From Dioscorea cayenensis subsp. rotundata (taxonomy: Eukaryota; Streptophyta; Magnoliopsida; Dioscoreales; Dioscoreaceae), in the NCBI RefSeq assembly GCF_009730915.1, contig NC_052474.1, positions 21,983,501 to 22,047,500 of the forward strand: a stretch of DNA of 64,000 bases, in the 5' to 3' direction. This document shows, in pieces, positions 25,380-38,543 of this stretch. The notes under the pieces are model-generated. The model did not search any database and was not told the origin of the DNA. It worked only from the letters and a program-made list of their open reading frames with translations. The position numbers and the translations under genes are program-made. Within the stretch, counting starts at the first letter, position 1. Each line of letters opens with the position of its first letter.

Positions 25380-28300
25380 ATGGCAGTTCTTCTCCGGCGT
25401 CTCGTTCATCTCCTTCTCCTTCTCCTCCTCCTCGCCGCCGACGTGCCCATCTTCTGCCGCGCAGCGCCGGCGGCGGACGCCACCGCGATGGCCTCCATCG
25501 CCCATTCCCTGACCGGCGTCCCATCGAATTGGGTTCCAGGTAACGATCCTTGCAACCCAAAATGGGATTTTGTAAGCTGCACCGCCGGCCGTGTCGTCTC
25601 CCTCAACCTCGGCAACCTATCCCTCTCCGGCGTGCTCTCCGAATCCATCAATGGCCTTGTTGCCCTCACTTCCCTTCAACTCCAACACAACAACATCTCC
25701 GGCCCTCTCCCATCCTTCTCCTCCCTCTCAAATCTCCAGCAATTGCTTTTAGATTTCAACTCCTTCTCCTCCGTCCCTGATGATTTCCTCTCCGGTTTCA
25801 CCGCCATTCGGTTAATCAACCTTGACTCCAATCCCTTCGTTCCTTGGTCGATATCCAATGCGGCAAATGTTTGTGTGAATCTTCAAAGGTTTTCGGCTAT
25901 GAGAGCTAACATGATCGGTACCATTCCGGAGTTTTTCGGCTCGTTTTCGTTCTTGCAGTATTTGAGGCTTCCTTATAATGATCTCTCCGGGGTTATTCCT
26001 GTGTCATTGGTTGGATTGAAGAAACTCAGATATGTTGATTTCACTGGCAATAATCTCAGTGGGGTGGTGCCAAATTTCAGCCCTAATGTCACCTTGATGG
26101 TGTCTGGGAATCCTTTTCTTGTGCATGATGAAAATGGAAGTGGAAGTGGAAGTGGAGGCAGTCCTGCTCCTTCTCCTTCTCTGGTAGTAAGTCCTCTTCC
26201 ATCATTCAATCCTATTACTCCACCATTCAATCCTATTATACATAAGCCCCCTCCTCTTCCTGCACCGCCTAGAAGCCCTTTACGGCCACCACCACCACCA
26301 GATGTGCATAGATTGCATCCTTTGTCTGCCGGTATTATCATTGGTATAGTTTTTGGAATTGTTTTTGTTATATTGGTTGGCGGACTCTGTTGTTTATGGC
26401 GTTGGAGGAAGGGGAGAAAGAAATTTGATATGATTAATCTTGATTGTCTAAATGATACTCAAGAATGTATGGAGAAAGGCATTCGGATTTTGGAGAAAAA
26501 GTTGAGCAATGGCTTCCATAATATAAAGAATTTTGGGAAAGAATGTGATAGTCTCGCATTGATGAAAGCTCATGGCCAACCCATGTCCCTTAAGACACTG
26601 AGGAAGGCTACGAATAACTTTTGTCAGACTAATTTTTTGGGTAGGGGTGGTTTTGGTGTGGTGTTTAGAGGAGAGCTCAATGGAACCATTGTAGCCGTGA
26701 AGAGATCTAATTCTTTTTTTGGTGAAGTAGATGAGAGGTCTTTTAATGCTGAGATTAGTATGATCAAGACTGTTAGGCACCGGAATTTGGTTGCCCTTTT
26801 AGGTTACTGCATGAAGAAAGAGGAGAGACTCTTGGTCTATGAATTCATGTCTAACGGCACTCTTGCTGATCACTTGTTTTATCCATGTAAGAGAACCTAT
26901 CCTCTTGATTGGAAACAAAGGGTCACCATTGCACTTGATGTGGCTAGAGGAATGGACTACCTGCATAGCTTGGCAAATGAGTCTTTCATTCACAGGGATT
27001 TGAAGCCATCAAACATTCTTTTGAATGATGATTTGAGGGCCAAGGTTTCCGATTTTGGGTTGGTCAAGCTTGTACATACAATGCGCCCTATGACGACCAA
27101 ACTTGCTGGCACATTCGGATATCTAGCACCAGAATATGCATGTGAGTTTTCTAGCCTTCTTACTACTTCATCCATTTCCATTCATCTCTTGATTTATTTT
27201 ATGGTTTCTCAAATGCTTAGCTGAATGCTTCTTGAGATATGTATATACATACATGAATATGTGATAATAATAAGTTAAGGATGAAATGCAATACTTAATC
27301 GATTGCATGCACTTACCACAGTGCTTCGACTTTTGCTTCTTGCATTGTTATTGCATTCAACGGGGTTTATGTCTCTTTAATCTACATCAATTTTAACACC
27401 AATTGCTTGTCATTACATGTCATATTAATCATAATGCTCTTAAATTCATGCATATATTACCACTGGAGTTCATATTCCTTCGATGTGCTCTTGTATCACA
27501 TTAATATTTTTGGTTTACTACTCCTTTTTCCTTCTAGTGAATCTACTTTTGTTCTGTTACTAATGTATTACCCTGCCCTTAGAAAGATGGTGATTATTTT
27601 TTTTTCCTGGATTCTTGAGTTCATGATGAACTCTTATACACACTGCTTCTTGATGAACATGAACAACTTGCTTGTTATCCTTTCCTTTTTCTTTCCATTT
27701 ACTTAGAAGAATTTCTTCAAATTGTAGGTTTCTCTATGCCATAAGGTAGCTATGTGCACTCTGTCCTGAAGATTTTAGGAACATATATATCAGCCTGTTA
27801 TTAGTGGAGAATCCCTATCTTGAAATTTGACAAATTCTTAGGAGTCAGTGAGAAAGCCTGGTGAGTCCATGGCAAGTAGTGTCATGGTTACCAATGAATG
27901 TTTTAGATTTTTAAAAGACAACAACTCACTCCCCTTCATTATATCAATTATATCAAACTATCATTGTTTGTGGTGGAAGTATTTATGTAAATTTATTTTT
28001 AGGGTTTTGGGCAGAGAAAAAAAAAAAATTGAAAATGATTGTTCTCTCCTGATACCTAAACCCTAAGCAAAGAAATTCCACAGTTGAACTACTGGAATGA
28101 CCTAGAAATCTGAATTTAATTTTTTTCGATTGAAAATGTAGGCTTTCCTTCATACAACTAATTGAAGTTGCATCCATTAAAATGGAGGAATTATAAATTT
28201 CCTAAATAATAGATAGGAATACCGCAAATAAAGCTATTGCCACCCCCATACTAGCTCATGCTTGACTACCCAGTTAGATAGACTGCTTTGCATCTTCTTG

Positions 28301-29624
28301 ATTTCTCCACATTTATTTGTACTCATACTTATTATTAATTTGCACATTTATGAAAGTATTTTTCCAAATACTAATAAAAATAAAAATTTTAAAAATTGAT
28401 TGGCCCTTTCTTATTTTTTAGACAACACAATTGCACATAAATTTATTTATTTTTACGGAATTAAAATCTAAGGGTACATATTCAAATTGTTGGCAATGTA
28501 TATAAGAAATTGGATAAGACTCTTGACATTATGCTGTCAATAAGCATCTTCACAGTTGCTGCAAAACAACTTGTCGTCTAATTTGCCGCAAATGGTTTTG
28601 CTGCAAAATAGGCCTTGAGTGCAAGTTTACTTATATTTAAATAATAACTTCAGTGTTTAACATCTAAATTAAGCCACTTCTATGGAAGTAGACTTGTTTT
28701 ACACCCTGTGCATATGTTTTGATAGAATGATATCTTTGGAAGATTTAACAGATGTGTTTCATTCTTGGATCATTTGGAAATCCATGATAAATTAATTGCA
28801 AAATTTTCTTTGGCTGCAAGTCTACAAGCAAGATCATATGATTGATTTTTTGATCTCAGTAGAATAATCATCAATTGAGCATGACACTGGTTTCCCATGT
28901 CATTTATTAACTGTGTGTGATTGAAGGTGATTAGATAAAGGCCAAACCCATTCATCTATTGATTTTTTGTCTTAAATCCTACTTTTTACATTCCAATAAA
29001 TCATCCAAAGCCCTTTTATTTTAGCATAACTTTTTTTTTTTTTTCAGATTTATTCATCTTTTGCTTTTTGTTTCTCACTATGGTTATGACCCGGAGTATC
29101 TTCAATGTGCTGGGATTATATCTGATGATCATCATGATCTGAATTGCTTCCTTTTTCTTTCAGTTAATGGAAAGGTGACGAAAAAGGTTGATGTCTATGC
29201 ATTTGGTGTGGTTTTGATGGAGATAATTACAAGCAAAAAAGCACTAGACCCTTCCTTTCCTGAAGATGAACACCATATAGTAGTTTTATTCAAGAAAAGC
29301 TTTGAAACTGAAAACCAATTCAAGCAATTCATGGACCCTGTTTTTTGCGTCGACAATGAAGCATATGCCTGTGCACGCAAAGTCTCAGAGCTTGCAATTT
29401 ATTGCACAGCCCGAGATCCCCAACACAGGCCGGAGATGTGCCATGCTGTCAATGTTCTTGGTCCAATGGTTGAGAAGCAATGGAGTAGGCCTTCTTCCGG
29501 CTCGTTGCAACCCGGTTTGGACTACAGCTTCCCTCAATTCAACGGCCTGCTTTTGAGTCCCACTTCATCCATGACAAATTACGGTGAGCAGAGCACCTTC
29601 ACTGGCGCTAATCTCACTCTTTGA
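25380..29624 (+). CDS. TMK: TMK-like leucine-rich-repeat receptor kinase, copy 2, 740 aa
   Basis: Exons 25380-27141 and 29164-29624; the intron lies at the same codon position and phase as in copy 1 (after LAPEYA), showing common descent. Signal peptide with a Leu run (residues ~9-20), cap with W-x-x-x-DPC, then LRRs as in copy 1. A proline-rich, extensin-like juxtamembrane stretch ([23 protein letters not shown]) replaces the Asp/Asn linker of copy 1. Transmembrane segment ~317-340. Kinase: GRGGFGVVFRG (~421), [14 protein letters not shown] (~538), DFGLVKL (~558), [11 protein letters not shown]; all key residues are present. After the kinase, a ~50-residue Ser-rich tail. The ectodomain is again one block rather than the two of classical TMKs. 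The 5' exon starts GC-rich and becomes AT-rich. Confidence 0.9.
27142..29163 (+). other. Intron of TMK copy 2
   Basis: A 2.0-kb intron with GTGAGT donor and TTTCAG acceptor. It does not share the CATGCA array of the copy 1 intron. AT-rich; I recognise no element or gene in it. Confidence 0.7.
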
Positions 29625-30755
29625 ATCCTCAGTTCTTTCCATTGCTTGCAAAGCTCTGGTATGCACCAACATTTCTGCAAATAATACACTCAGTTCTTGT
29701 TTCTATGTTTATTTATTCTTGTCATTTTCTCATATCCTTTCTGGATTGAGTTCATTTGTTTATAGTTCATTTGTTATTATTAATAATGGATGATGTACTG
29801 TTTGAGTTACATTTTTAGGTTGAATGAATACAATTTTTGATTTTTTTTTCCCTCTTTGTTGCCTGTTTAAAGTTCATAGTAAACACTTGACTCCTGTTTG
29901 TTGTGAGAATAACATGTAGGAATTAGCCAATATATATATATATATATATAAACAAATGCGAAAAACACATATACAATCAAAGTCAAAGGTTTGTTTGCGG
30001 ATTGGAAATTTGATCGTTCAGCTCTTGTACCCTTACTCGGTGACACAAGGTTTTAGCTGTAAGTCTGCATTTATATACTGGACCCATCACCACCGGTCCA
30101 CCACATTGTTTAACAGAATATCTTATGCAATGAGGGCAATGAGGCTAATATGACTGGGCTATGAACTCTATGGCAAGTCAATATATTTTTTATTTGAATT
30201 ACCACATGGTTAGTTTACTACTGTATATTTTTTAGGTATTGGTATTTACAGTGGACACACTGCAATTTTGGTAATTGTGATTTCAGTGGTATATTTGCAA
30301 GGAAACCCCAAAATTTAAATGAAAATGAGGATGGATGGGGCTAATGACAAAAACAGGAGGCTCTGTTTTACCAAAACAAGGGGTCGCCAGGTTTATCTAC
30401 AATCCAAAACAGCTTCTACATCTCAACCGTCAAACCTGCCTTGAGATTAACACCTAAGAGATAAATACAAACACCAACGGCTCTGATTCTCCCGATTTTC
30501 AGGAAAAGCAAAAACCCCCGGTAAGAGAAATACTGTGGGGGGATATGGCCGTCATCTATCGGACTCGAATCTTGAGGCAAAACGAACGGTCGTAAAAACT
30601 CCGTCCATCTCGATTTCAAACAAATTCAAAAATTTCCCGCCCTTCGATTTGGCGCCAAAAAAATCTCCACCCTTGATTTGCATTAATATGTATATATATA
30701 TATATATATAATGTAAGTTTGTCCGAAGCCAACGAAGCAATTTGGTGTTGCTGTG
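29625..30755. other. Spacer between TMK copy 2 and the JmjC gene
   Basis: Contains the TMK copy 2 3' untranslated region, TA runs at about 29930-29950 and 30690-30710, and the JmjC promoter/leader. No further gene seen. Confidence 0.5.
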
Positions 30756-33700
30756 ATGGAGAAGAGAGAGAAGGAGGAATGGGATGTGGTGGCGAGCGTT
30801 GCGGCGGATGATCTCCGGTGCCGGGGGACCGACGAGAAGGAGTTGAGGTGCGGGAATGAGGAATGGGAGAGCCGTAGCCTCTGTGAGGTTCACTGTGTGG
30901 AGATGGTCGCCGATTCCAGCAAGGTATGACTTTGTGTTTGGTTTGTGAGTTTTCTAGGGTTTGGAGAAGATATGTTGCTGATTTGATGGTGTTTCTTGTT
31001 GAAGGAGGGAATGCAGGTTAAGGAAAAGAGGAAGCCTGGTCGTCCTCGGAAGGAGAAGAGTAGTGCTTCTATGGTTGAGGCTGAGGGTTCGAATGGTGCT
31101 AAAAAGGTTTGCCCTTTGTCTTGTTATTGGTTGATCTTGCTTATTTTTTTTTTTTTTGGTTTGGGGAGAATAGTTTTTTTTTTATTGTGGGTTGGTGTTT
31201 GAACGATGCTAAAATGTTTGGGGCCTTAGCCTTGTGTTCTGTTGATCTTCTTGTTGAGTTTGTTTGCTGATTTTATTGATGAGGTAAATAATGGTTCTGG
31301 GATCAAAGGTAGGGATTTGAACACCGCTAAAAAGTTTGGGTCCTTGTAATCACTCCTGGTTGATCTTGTTTTTGAGAGTTTTCTTTTTATTCATTTTATT
31401 GATGAGGAGATGAAAGGTTTAGACTGCTAAAACTGTTGTACCTTTGCTGATGTTGTTATTGAGTTAATTGTTTTGCTAGTTCTATCAATGAGGAGGATAG
31501 CTCTTCTTTGATTGAGGCTAAGCATTTGAACTATGCGAAAAAGGTTCTGTCTTTGCCTTGTCCTTCAGCGATCTTGTTCTTGGGTTTGCTTGCTAATATT
31601 ATTGGTGTTTATTGATTTATTTATTCATTTATTTTTGTGATCGATTTCATTTTGTTACAGTATTGTGGTTGTATGTGTAGCAGGAGAATGAAAATGCTGG
31701 AAAGCGGAAGAGGAATGAATCTGAGAGGCCGAGAAGGAAGTCTGTTAGAGTTGATAAGCAAGATGGGGCATCTACTGATGACCAATTCTCTCCAAAAGCT
31801 AATGTTCTTAGTGATTTCAATAAGACTTTCAACCCTGAGGTTCACTACCTTCCATCATTCTTTTGTTTGTTTTGCTCATGTTGGTAATACTGCCTTTGCC
31901 TTGTCCTTCAGTGAACTTGTTCTTGGGTTTGCTTGCTAATATTATTGATGTTTATTGATTTATTTATTCATTTATTTTTTGTGATAGATTTCATTTTGTT
32001 ACAGTATTGATGTTGTATGTGTAGCAGGAGAATGAAAATGCTGGAAAGCGGAAGAGGAATAAACCTGGGAGGCCAAGAAAGAATTCTGTTAGAGTTGATA
32101 AGCAAGATGGGGCATCTACTGATGATCAATTCTCTCCAATAGCTAATGTTCTTAGTGATTCCAATAAGACTTTCAACCCTGAGGTTCGCTAACTTCCATC
32201 ATTCTTTTGTTTGTTTTGCTCATATTGGTAATACTGCCTTTGCCTTGTCCTTCAGTGATCTTGTTCTTGGGTTTGCTTGCTAATATTATTGATGTTTATT
32301 GATTTATTTATTCATTTATTTTTGTGATAGATTTCATTTTGTCACAGTATTGATGTTGTATGTGTAGCAGGAGAATGAAAATGCTGGAAAGCGGAAGAGG
32401 AATAAACCTGGGAGGCCAAGAAAGAAGTCTGTTAGAGTTGATAAGCAAGATGGGGCATCTACTGATGACCAATTTTCTCCAACAGCTAATGTTCTTAGTG
32501 ATTCCAATAAGACTTTCAACCCTGAGGTTCACTGACTTCTGTCATTCCTTTGTTTGTTTTGCTCATGTTGATAATATTTGTTGAATTGTTTGCATTTTTG
32601 AATATGGGGTTTAGGAACTGAGGGGGAAGATATTGACGGGTGATGCAGCACGGATGTGCCATCAGTGCCAGAGCAAATACAAGGAGAAGATTGTGTGGTG
32701 TTTGACCTGCAAAAAGAAGCGATATTGTGTGCCATGTATTGAGCGCTGGTTAGTGTTCCTCATGTAGATCAATGTCTTTATTTATTTTATTTTTTGAGTT
32801 AATGTATATCTGTTTGATGGATTTTATATAGATTTGTTGTGTTTCCTTGTTTTATTGTTCCTCATTTAATTTTGGGAATATTTTATAATGACCATATTTT
32901 GTGCTCTGTTATGGTATATATTTGATTCGCTGCTTGTAATGCTAGCTTGTATTAATCTAAATTAGCTGTTATATTCTCTGATTCCCTCCTTTTTTTTTTT
33001 TCCAGTAATTGAAGGTCACATCGTTTGTGGTAAAGATAAACTTCTCAGTACTAGTTTGATCATGATAATGCCAGATTTTCTAATTGAAAATTCGTTGTAT
33101 GCTGAAGAAATTTGTTCTCAAATAGTTTAATTGATAATAACAATGTTTAGAATACTGTTTTGTAAAATGATTTTGTGAAACTGTGGAAAATTTTTTGTTG
33201 TTTTTTGAGGTCTAAGTCATCATTTTTTAACATAACTATATGTAAGTTATAATTATTGACAAGGCTTATGTCGGACCTAATTAGCCCATTTAACATAATC
33301 AAGGAAAAACTATCTTACTGCATTTTGACTTCGGTGAGAAAGACCTATGTGTTGTTTTAAAATGTGCTTGAGGGCTGTGCTCTCGGGAACACAAAACAAA
33401 TGTTTTGATAATTTAGACTGTCTCTTTGAGTGCCCAAGCTTTAATCCTTCTTATGAAGTCTTGGTGATGTTGGTCTTTTTGTGAGAAAAGATACCGAGTA
33501 TTAAAGGAATTTGGGATTAATAATTAGTATCATATTCTTTTATGTGGGTGACATATTCTACCCTTGGTTTAATAGGTACCCAGATTTGACAATTGCTGAG
33601 TTTGAGAAAAAATGCCCTTATTGCTGTAACAATTGCAATTGCAAAGGGTGTTTACGGATGATCAGGGTTGCAAAGGTCTGATTCATCACTATTTATTTAT

Positions 33701-36700
33701 GAATTTTGTGGCATTGTTAACTGAACCAGCTGCATTTGTCAACCCTCTGAAACTTACTGGATGATTCTTCTCATTGGCAAAACCTAGCCTCCGGAGAAGG
33801 TGATTGAAAAATCTCAGCGAGTATGCTATTTGTATTATGTTATACAATCATTGCTTCCTTGGCTGAAAGCATTTCGTGGTGAGCAAATGAAGGAGAAAGA
33901 AATTGAGGCTCGGATAAAAGGTACAAGACGGTGGATAGCCAGATCTTTTGTCTGGTTTTTCAATTGGGTCTAGTGAATTTACTGTTTCATTTTTATATGG
34001 CCAGGACAATCATCTGCTGAAACGAAGGTAGAACAAGCTCCATGTGATCCTGATGAACGTGTATATTGGTATGCCTGTGCTCTTTCCATTTATCATGGAA
34101 TTGATTCGTCTATTTAAGGGGCAAACCAATTTTAAGTTAATCTTTCATTAAATGATTTCTACAGTGACAATTGCCAAACCTCTATTCTTGATTATCATCG
34201 GAGCTGCCCTGACTGCTCATTTGATCTGTGCCTTCGTTGCTGCCAAGAGCTCCGAAATGGATGCATGCCTGGTGGCAATGGGAGATTAATTTACAAGTAC
34301 AAAACCAAGGGTAAAGATTACTTGCATGGAGGCCCTCCGCAGACCATAAGCAAAAGGATTGCATCAATGGTAAATGCTAGTGATGATGAAAACAATGAAG
34401 GGCGGTTAAATGCTTTGAGGGAATGGAAGGCTAATAGTAATGGCAGTATTCCCTGCCCCTTAAAGGAAGTTGGTGGCTGTGGAAATTCTGTTTTGGAGTT
34501 AAAGTGCATTTTTGGTGATAGTAATCTTCAGAACCTAGAAGAGAAGGCTGCTTCAATTGTTGCACAACAAAAACCGGCAATGCTCCCTGACCTTTGTACT
34601 CAGTGTCCATGCTTCACTGCTACCGGTGAACTAAACTCTGGCAGTACAACGCTACGCAAAGCAGCTTGCAGGAAAGATTCTAATGATAATTATCTGTTTT
34701 GCCCGAAAGCTATTGACCTTCAATCTGGAGATATTGAGCACTTCCAAAAACATTGGGCTAAAGGTGAGCCAGTGATTGTTCGTGATGTCCTGGAGCTCAC
34801 TCATGGTCTGAGTTGGGAGCCAATGGTTATGTGGAGAGCTCTTAGAGAGAGGGCAGAGTCTAAGCAAGCACCAGAGAAGTTTGCAGTCCAGGCAATTGAT
34901 TGCCTGGATTGGTGTGAGGTTGTTTACTCTTCCTCCTTGTTTGGTTGTTTATTTTTTTGAAGCATATGATGTGATTAATGTAACAGTCCTATTATTGGTT
35001 ATGCTTACAAATGTTAGGCTAGAGTGTATTCTGTTTGCAGAAAATAGCTTTGGGAGACAACTGTATAGGCTGCTATATAATTCTAAAATCAACTGTATAG
35101 ACAACCATTCTGGCATTATTAAATTTTGCCTATTTAGATTTGTTGTTTGGGATTGACTTAAAAAGCTTATAATCCATGTATATATGGTTTACTTGCAGGT
35201 TGAGATAAACATTGCCACCTTTTTTAGAGGCTATTCTGAAGGACGGAACCATTTGAATAACTGGCCTGAGATGCTAAAGCTCAAGGACTGGCCCCCATCT
35301 AGTTCCTTTGAAGAGCGATTACCACGCCATGGTGCAGAATTCATTACATCTTTGCCATTTAAGGAGTATACAGATCCCAGGTGTGGCATTCTAAATCTTG
35401 CAACTAAGCTGGATGAAGGTGTTCTGAAGCCAGACATGGGCCCAAAAACTTATATTGCTTATGGGTTTGCGGATGAGTTAGGAAGAGGCGACTCTGTTAC
35501 AAAGCTTCACTGTGATATGTCGGATGCGGTATGCTAATAAATAGTCCTTGATCTTTACTGATGGTTGCTCATATAGTACAAATCTTATGTAGTCATTCTA
35601 GCAGTTTATTTGCTTCCTTGCTTTCTATTGTGAGTTAGATTTGACTGTGTCCTTTCTTCTTTGCAAGTTATACAAATACATGCAGGATTTAGGCTAGAAT
35701 CATACTGTGTTCATGCTTCAATGCATAGGACTGTAACATAGCCTTGATGATCATTCTATACAATTGGTTACCGGAGAAGTTCCTTAAACATGGTTACTGT
35801 TTCGCTGCTTGATAATGGCACTCCTTGTTGAGTTTAAATTTTGTTTATTGTTGAATATTTTGAATTCCTTTAGTATTACTGTGTGAAGGAACTGGTGAAA
35901 TTTTCTGATATGTTTCATTACTTATGTTCAGGTGAATATCTTGACTCATACTTCTGAATTTACTCCATTGCCCCACACACTTGCTGCTATCCCGGAATAT
36001 AAAAAGAAACATATAGTTCAAAACAAGCAAGAGGAGAGTTTGATGGAACCCATATATATAGATTGTTCTGAAAGGTCAGTTGTCTCCAGTGAAGAATTGT
36101 TGCAGCAACAAAGTTGTAGTGAGATCCAGCCTACAGAGAATGACAATCCTAAGCACAAAGTAAATTATGACATTCATGAAAATGTGGCTGTGGAGGCTTC
36201 AGTGGGCTTAGCTAAGAATGCTTCTGGTGAAGCATTGGATTCAGGAAATAGTAATTCTCAGGAAAAAGTTGCCCTGGAAAATCCTAAGCACAAAGTAAAT
36301 TTCGACATTCATGAAAATGTGGCTGTGGAGGCTTCAGTGGGCTTAGCTAAGAATGCTTCTGGTGAAGGATTGGATTCAGGAAATAGTAATTCTCAGGAAA
36401 AAGTTGCCCAGGAAAATCCTATTCCACAGAAAAGGAAGAGAGGAAGGCCCAGTCGAAAAGAACAGCAATACAAAGCAGCAAACAGTGCTCCATCTGATAA
36501 TTCAGGAGAAGTACAACTTGATACTGGTCTTAGAAACCAAGCTATCAACATCACTGATGATTTTCAAAAATCTTCTGAGAGTGAGGAAATGAAAAAGATG
36601 AAAGATGGGATGGTTTGTAATGTCTCAAAACTTGGGCATAAAGTTGATGAAAATGAACCTAAACAAGTGGTAGGTGGTGCTCTATGGGATATTTTCCGAA

Positions 36701-37655
36701 GAGAAGATGCTAAGAAGTTACAAGAGTATCTTAAGAAGCACTCAAAGGAGTTCCGGCACATGTTCTGCTGTCGAATAGAGGAGGCATGTATTATCATTCA
36801 TTGAATGGTATCCTATCCCTTTATTTGCATCATTGTCATTGGTTGTTTTTTTTTCCCTGTCTCAGGTGGCTCATCCAATTCATGATCAGACTTTCTACTT
36901 GACCAAAGAGCATAAGAGAAAGTTGAAGGAGGAATACGGTTTGCAATCATATATCCAATTCATGATCAAGTGTTATATTTAAGCTATTTTCTTTTTTGCT
37001 TAATTTTATAGCATGTTCTCTTTGTTTAGGAATTGAGCCTTGGACTTTCGAGCAAAATCTTGGAGAAGCTGTTATAATACCAGCTGGATGTCCACATCAA
37101 GTGAGAAATCTCAAGGTAAGTTAAATCCCTCTGGTAGCTGTATATGTTTCAATTCCTAGTACTAGGATAAATGGATATCTATGATTCTAGTTTGGCTTTC
37201 TGAAGTTGGCATTCTTAAACAGTCATGCATAAAGGTTGCGCTTGACTTTGTGTCTCCGGAGAACTTCAATGAATGCATTAAGCTGAGTGAAGAGTTCCGT
37301 CTACTTCCTAAAGACCACCTTGCTAAAGTAGACAAACTTGAGGTCAGTTCATCATCCAGTGAACTGTCCAAAATTCTAATGTCCTCACTAAAAGCTAAAG
37401 TTATTAATTTCAAATTCTTTCAGGTGAAAAAGATGGCTCTGCATGCACTCATGCATGACATAAGGGATTTTGAGAAATGTACATCTTCTGAGTAAGTTTC
37501 CTTAAATACATGACTGCAACTTGTGGATCATCTAATGACTTTTTGATTCTTACGTGTTTGTCAGGGCCAATGATGAGAATGAAGTGAAACCTCAAGCTGA
37601 AGAACAACCAGAGAGTTCTATCCCCCCTCGCAAAAACAAAAAGGCCAACAAGTGA
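30756..37655 (+). CDS. JMJ25: JmjC histone H3K9 demethylase, JMJ25/IBM1 type, 1176 aa
   Basis: Seventeen exons: 30756-30923, 31017-31106, 31684-31839, 32028-32183, 32371-32526, 32615-32748, 33576-33675, 33788-33920, 34005-34068, 34165-34918, 35199-35528, 35932-36783, 36866-36938, 37030-37115, 37223-37342, 37424-37491, 37565-37655. All phases agree; total 3531 nt. N-terminus: WRC-like motif ([18 protein letters not shown]), then AT-hooks (KPGRPRK) in exons 2, 4 and 5, and a decayed one in exon 3. Next a Cys-rich zinc region ([49 protein letters not shown]). JmjC iron ligands: H741 and D743 (KLHCDMSDA) and H1078 ([12 protein letters not shown]), so it should be active. A long linker (748-1031) between them holds a duplicated 45-residue block and a fourth AT-hook (KRGRPSRK). 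Intron 12 is GC-AG. Exon 2 may start at 31005 instead of 31017. Confidence 0.93.
31546..32575 (+). repeat. Three tandem ~343-bp exon-plus-intron units in the JmjC gene
   Basis: Each unit runs from an intron part (CTTTGCCTTGTCCTTCAG... TGTGTAGCAG) through a 156-nt exon beginning GAGAATGAAAATGCTGGAAA and ending AACCCTGAG. The exons start at 31684, 32028 and 32371, so the periods are 344 and 343. Units 2 and 3 are almost identical, introns included. Unit 1 differs most in the AT-hook (ESERPRRK instead of KPGRPRK). Upstream, 31200-31545 holds older, decayed relatives of the exon 2 end (GAGGCT-AAG-TTGAA, GCTAAAAAG). Confidence 0.93.
36145..36414 (+). repeat. In-frame 135-bp tandem duplication in the JmjC linker
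   Basis: Positions 36145-36279 and 36280-36414 code two 45-residue blocks starting NPKHKVN (residues 819-863 and 864-908). They differ at three residues (Y/F, A/G, L/Q). The frame is kept. Confidence 0.95.
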
Positions 37656-38492
37656 TTCATCTTTTCCATCATTGTTGATTCTGTTTTCTTGAAAGATAGA
37701 TAACCAATTTTGTTTTCTTGAGGAGTTGATGTTACTGTTATTATTATGTTATTTTTGCCTCTTTGGAATGATATTGTTTGTATTGTAGGTAGAGAGTTTT
37801 ACTGGTGATGGACCCCTGCCTTCAGTTTGAGTGATTTTCTGATAATGGGAGATGATCAGGGAGTTTGCTTGCTTTGAAGCATGTGCGGCCAATTTTTGTA
37901 TATTGTGTAGTTTGTAGTGTCTTTAAGTCTCAACATGATGGAAGCTGTCATATCATATGCAGTTCTGTCATTTTGTATATTGTTGGGCTTATCAGAGTTA
38001 AACAGAAGAAGTTGTTGTTGAATTCTGACAGTTTATACATGATTTAGCCTGATGTTATGAACCTGTGTAACCAAGACTAAATTGATGAAAGCTTTGTAGT
38101 TTGTACTATGTTTTGGTTATCATTATGTTTGAAATGTATCATTTCATTTCATGTGAGCATTGATTCAAACATTTGAGCATGTTAATGAAATTCATGTTCA
38201 TGGCATGTTATGTTAATGATAAAAATGTAAATACAAAAGATTATAGACATCAAATCAATTTTTTTTTTTTTAAAAAAAAAAACGAAGCTAAAGAAATTTT
38301 CATCATGCATAAAAGACATACAACAATGGACACAAGCACGCACGCATGTTCAAAACTCCGTCATGGCCATTATGAGCGTACATGCAATTTTATTCTATTT
38401 TATTTTTCTGATATTTAGGCTTCATTATTTCTAACAAACATATTTAATTCACCACCTACTTTTTGTTTTTTAAAAGAGGCCTAACTATCACA

Positions 38493-38543
<51 letters not shown>

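Noticed and set aside
29061-29163. Open frame running upstream of TMK copy 2 exon 2
   Set aside because: It lies before the TTTCAG acceptor at 29163; copy 1 has its junction at the same codon.
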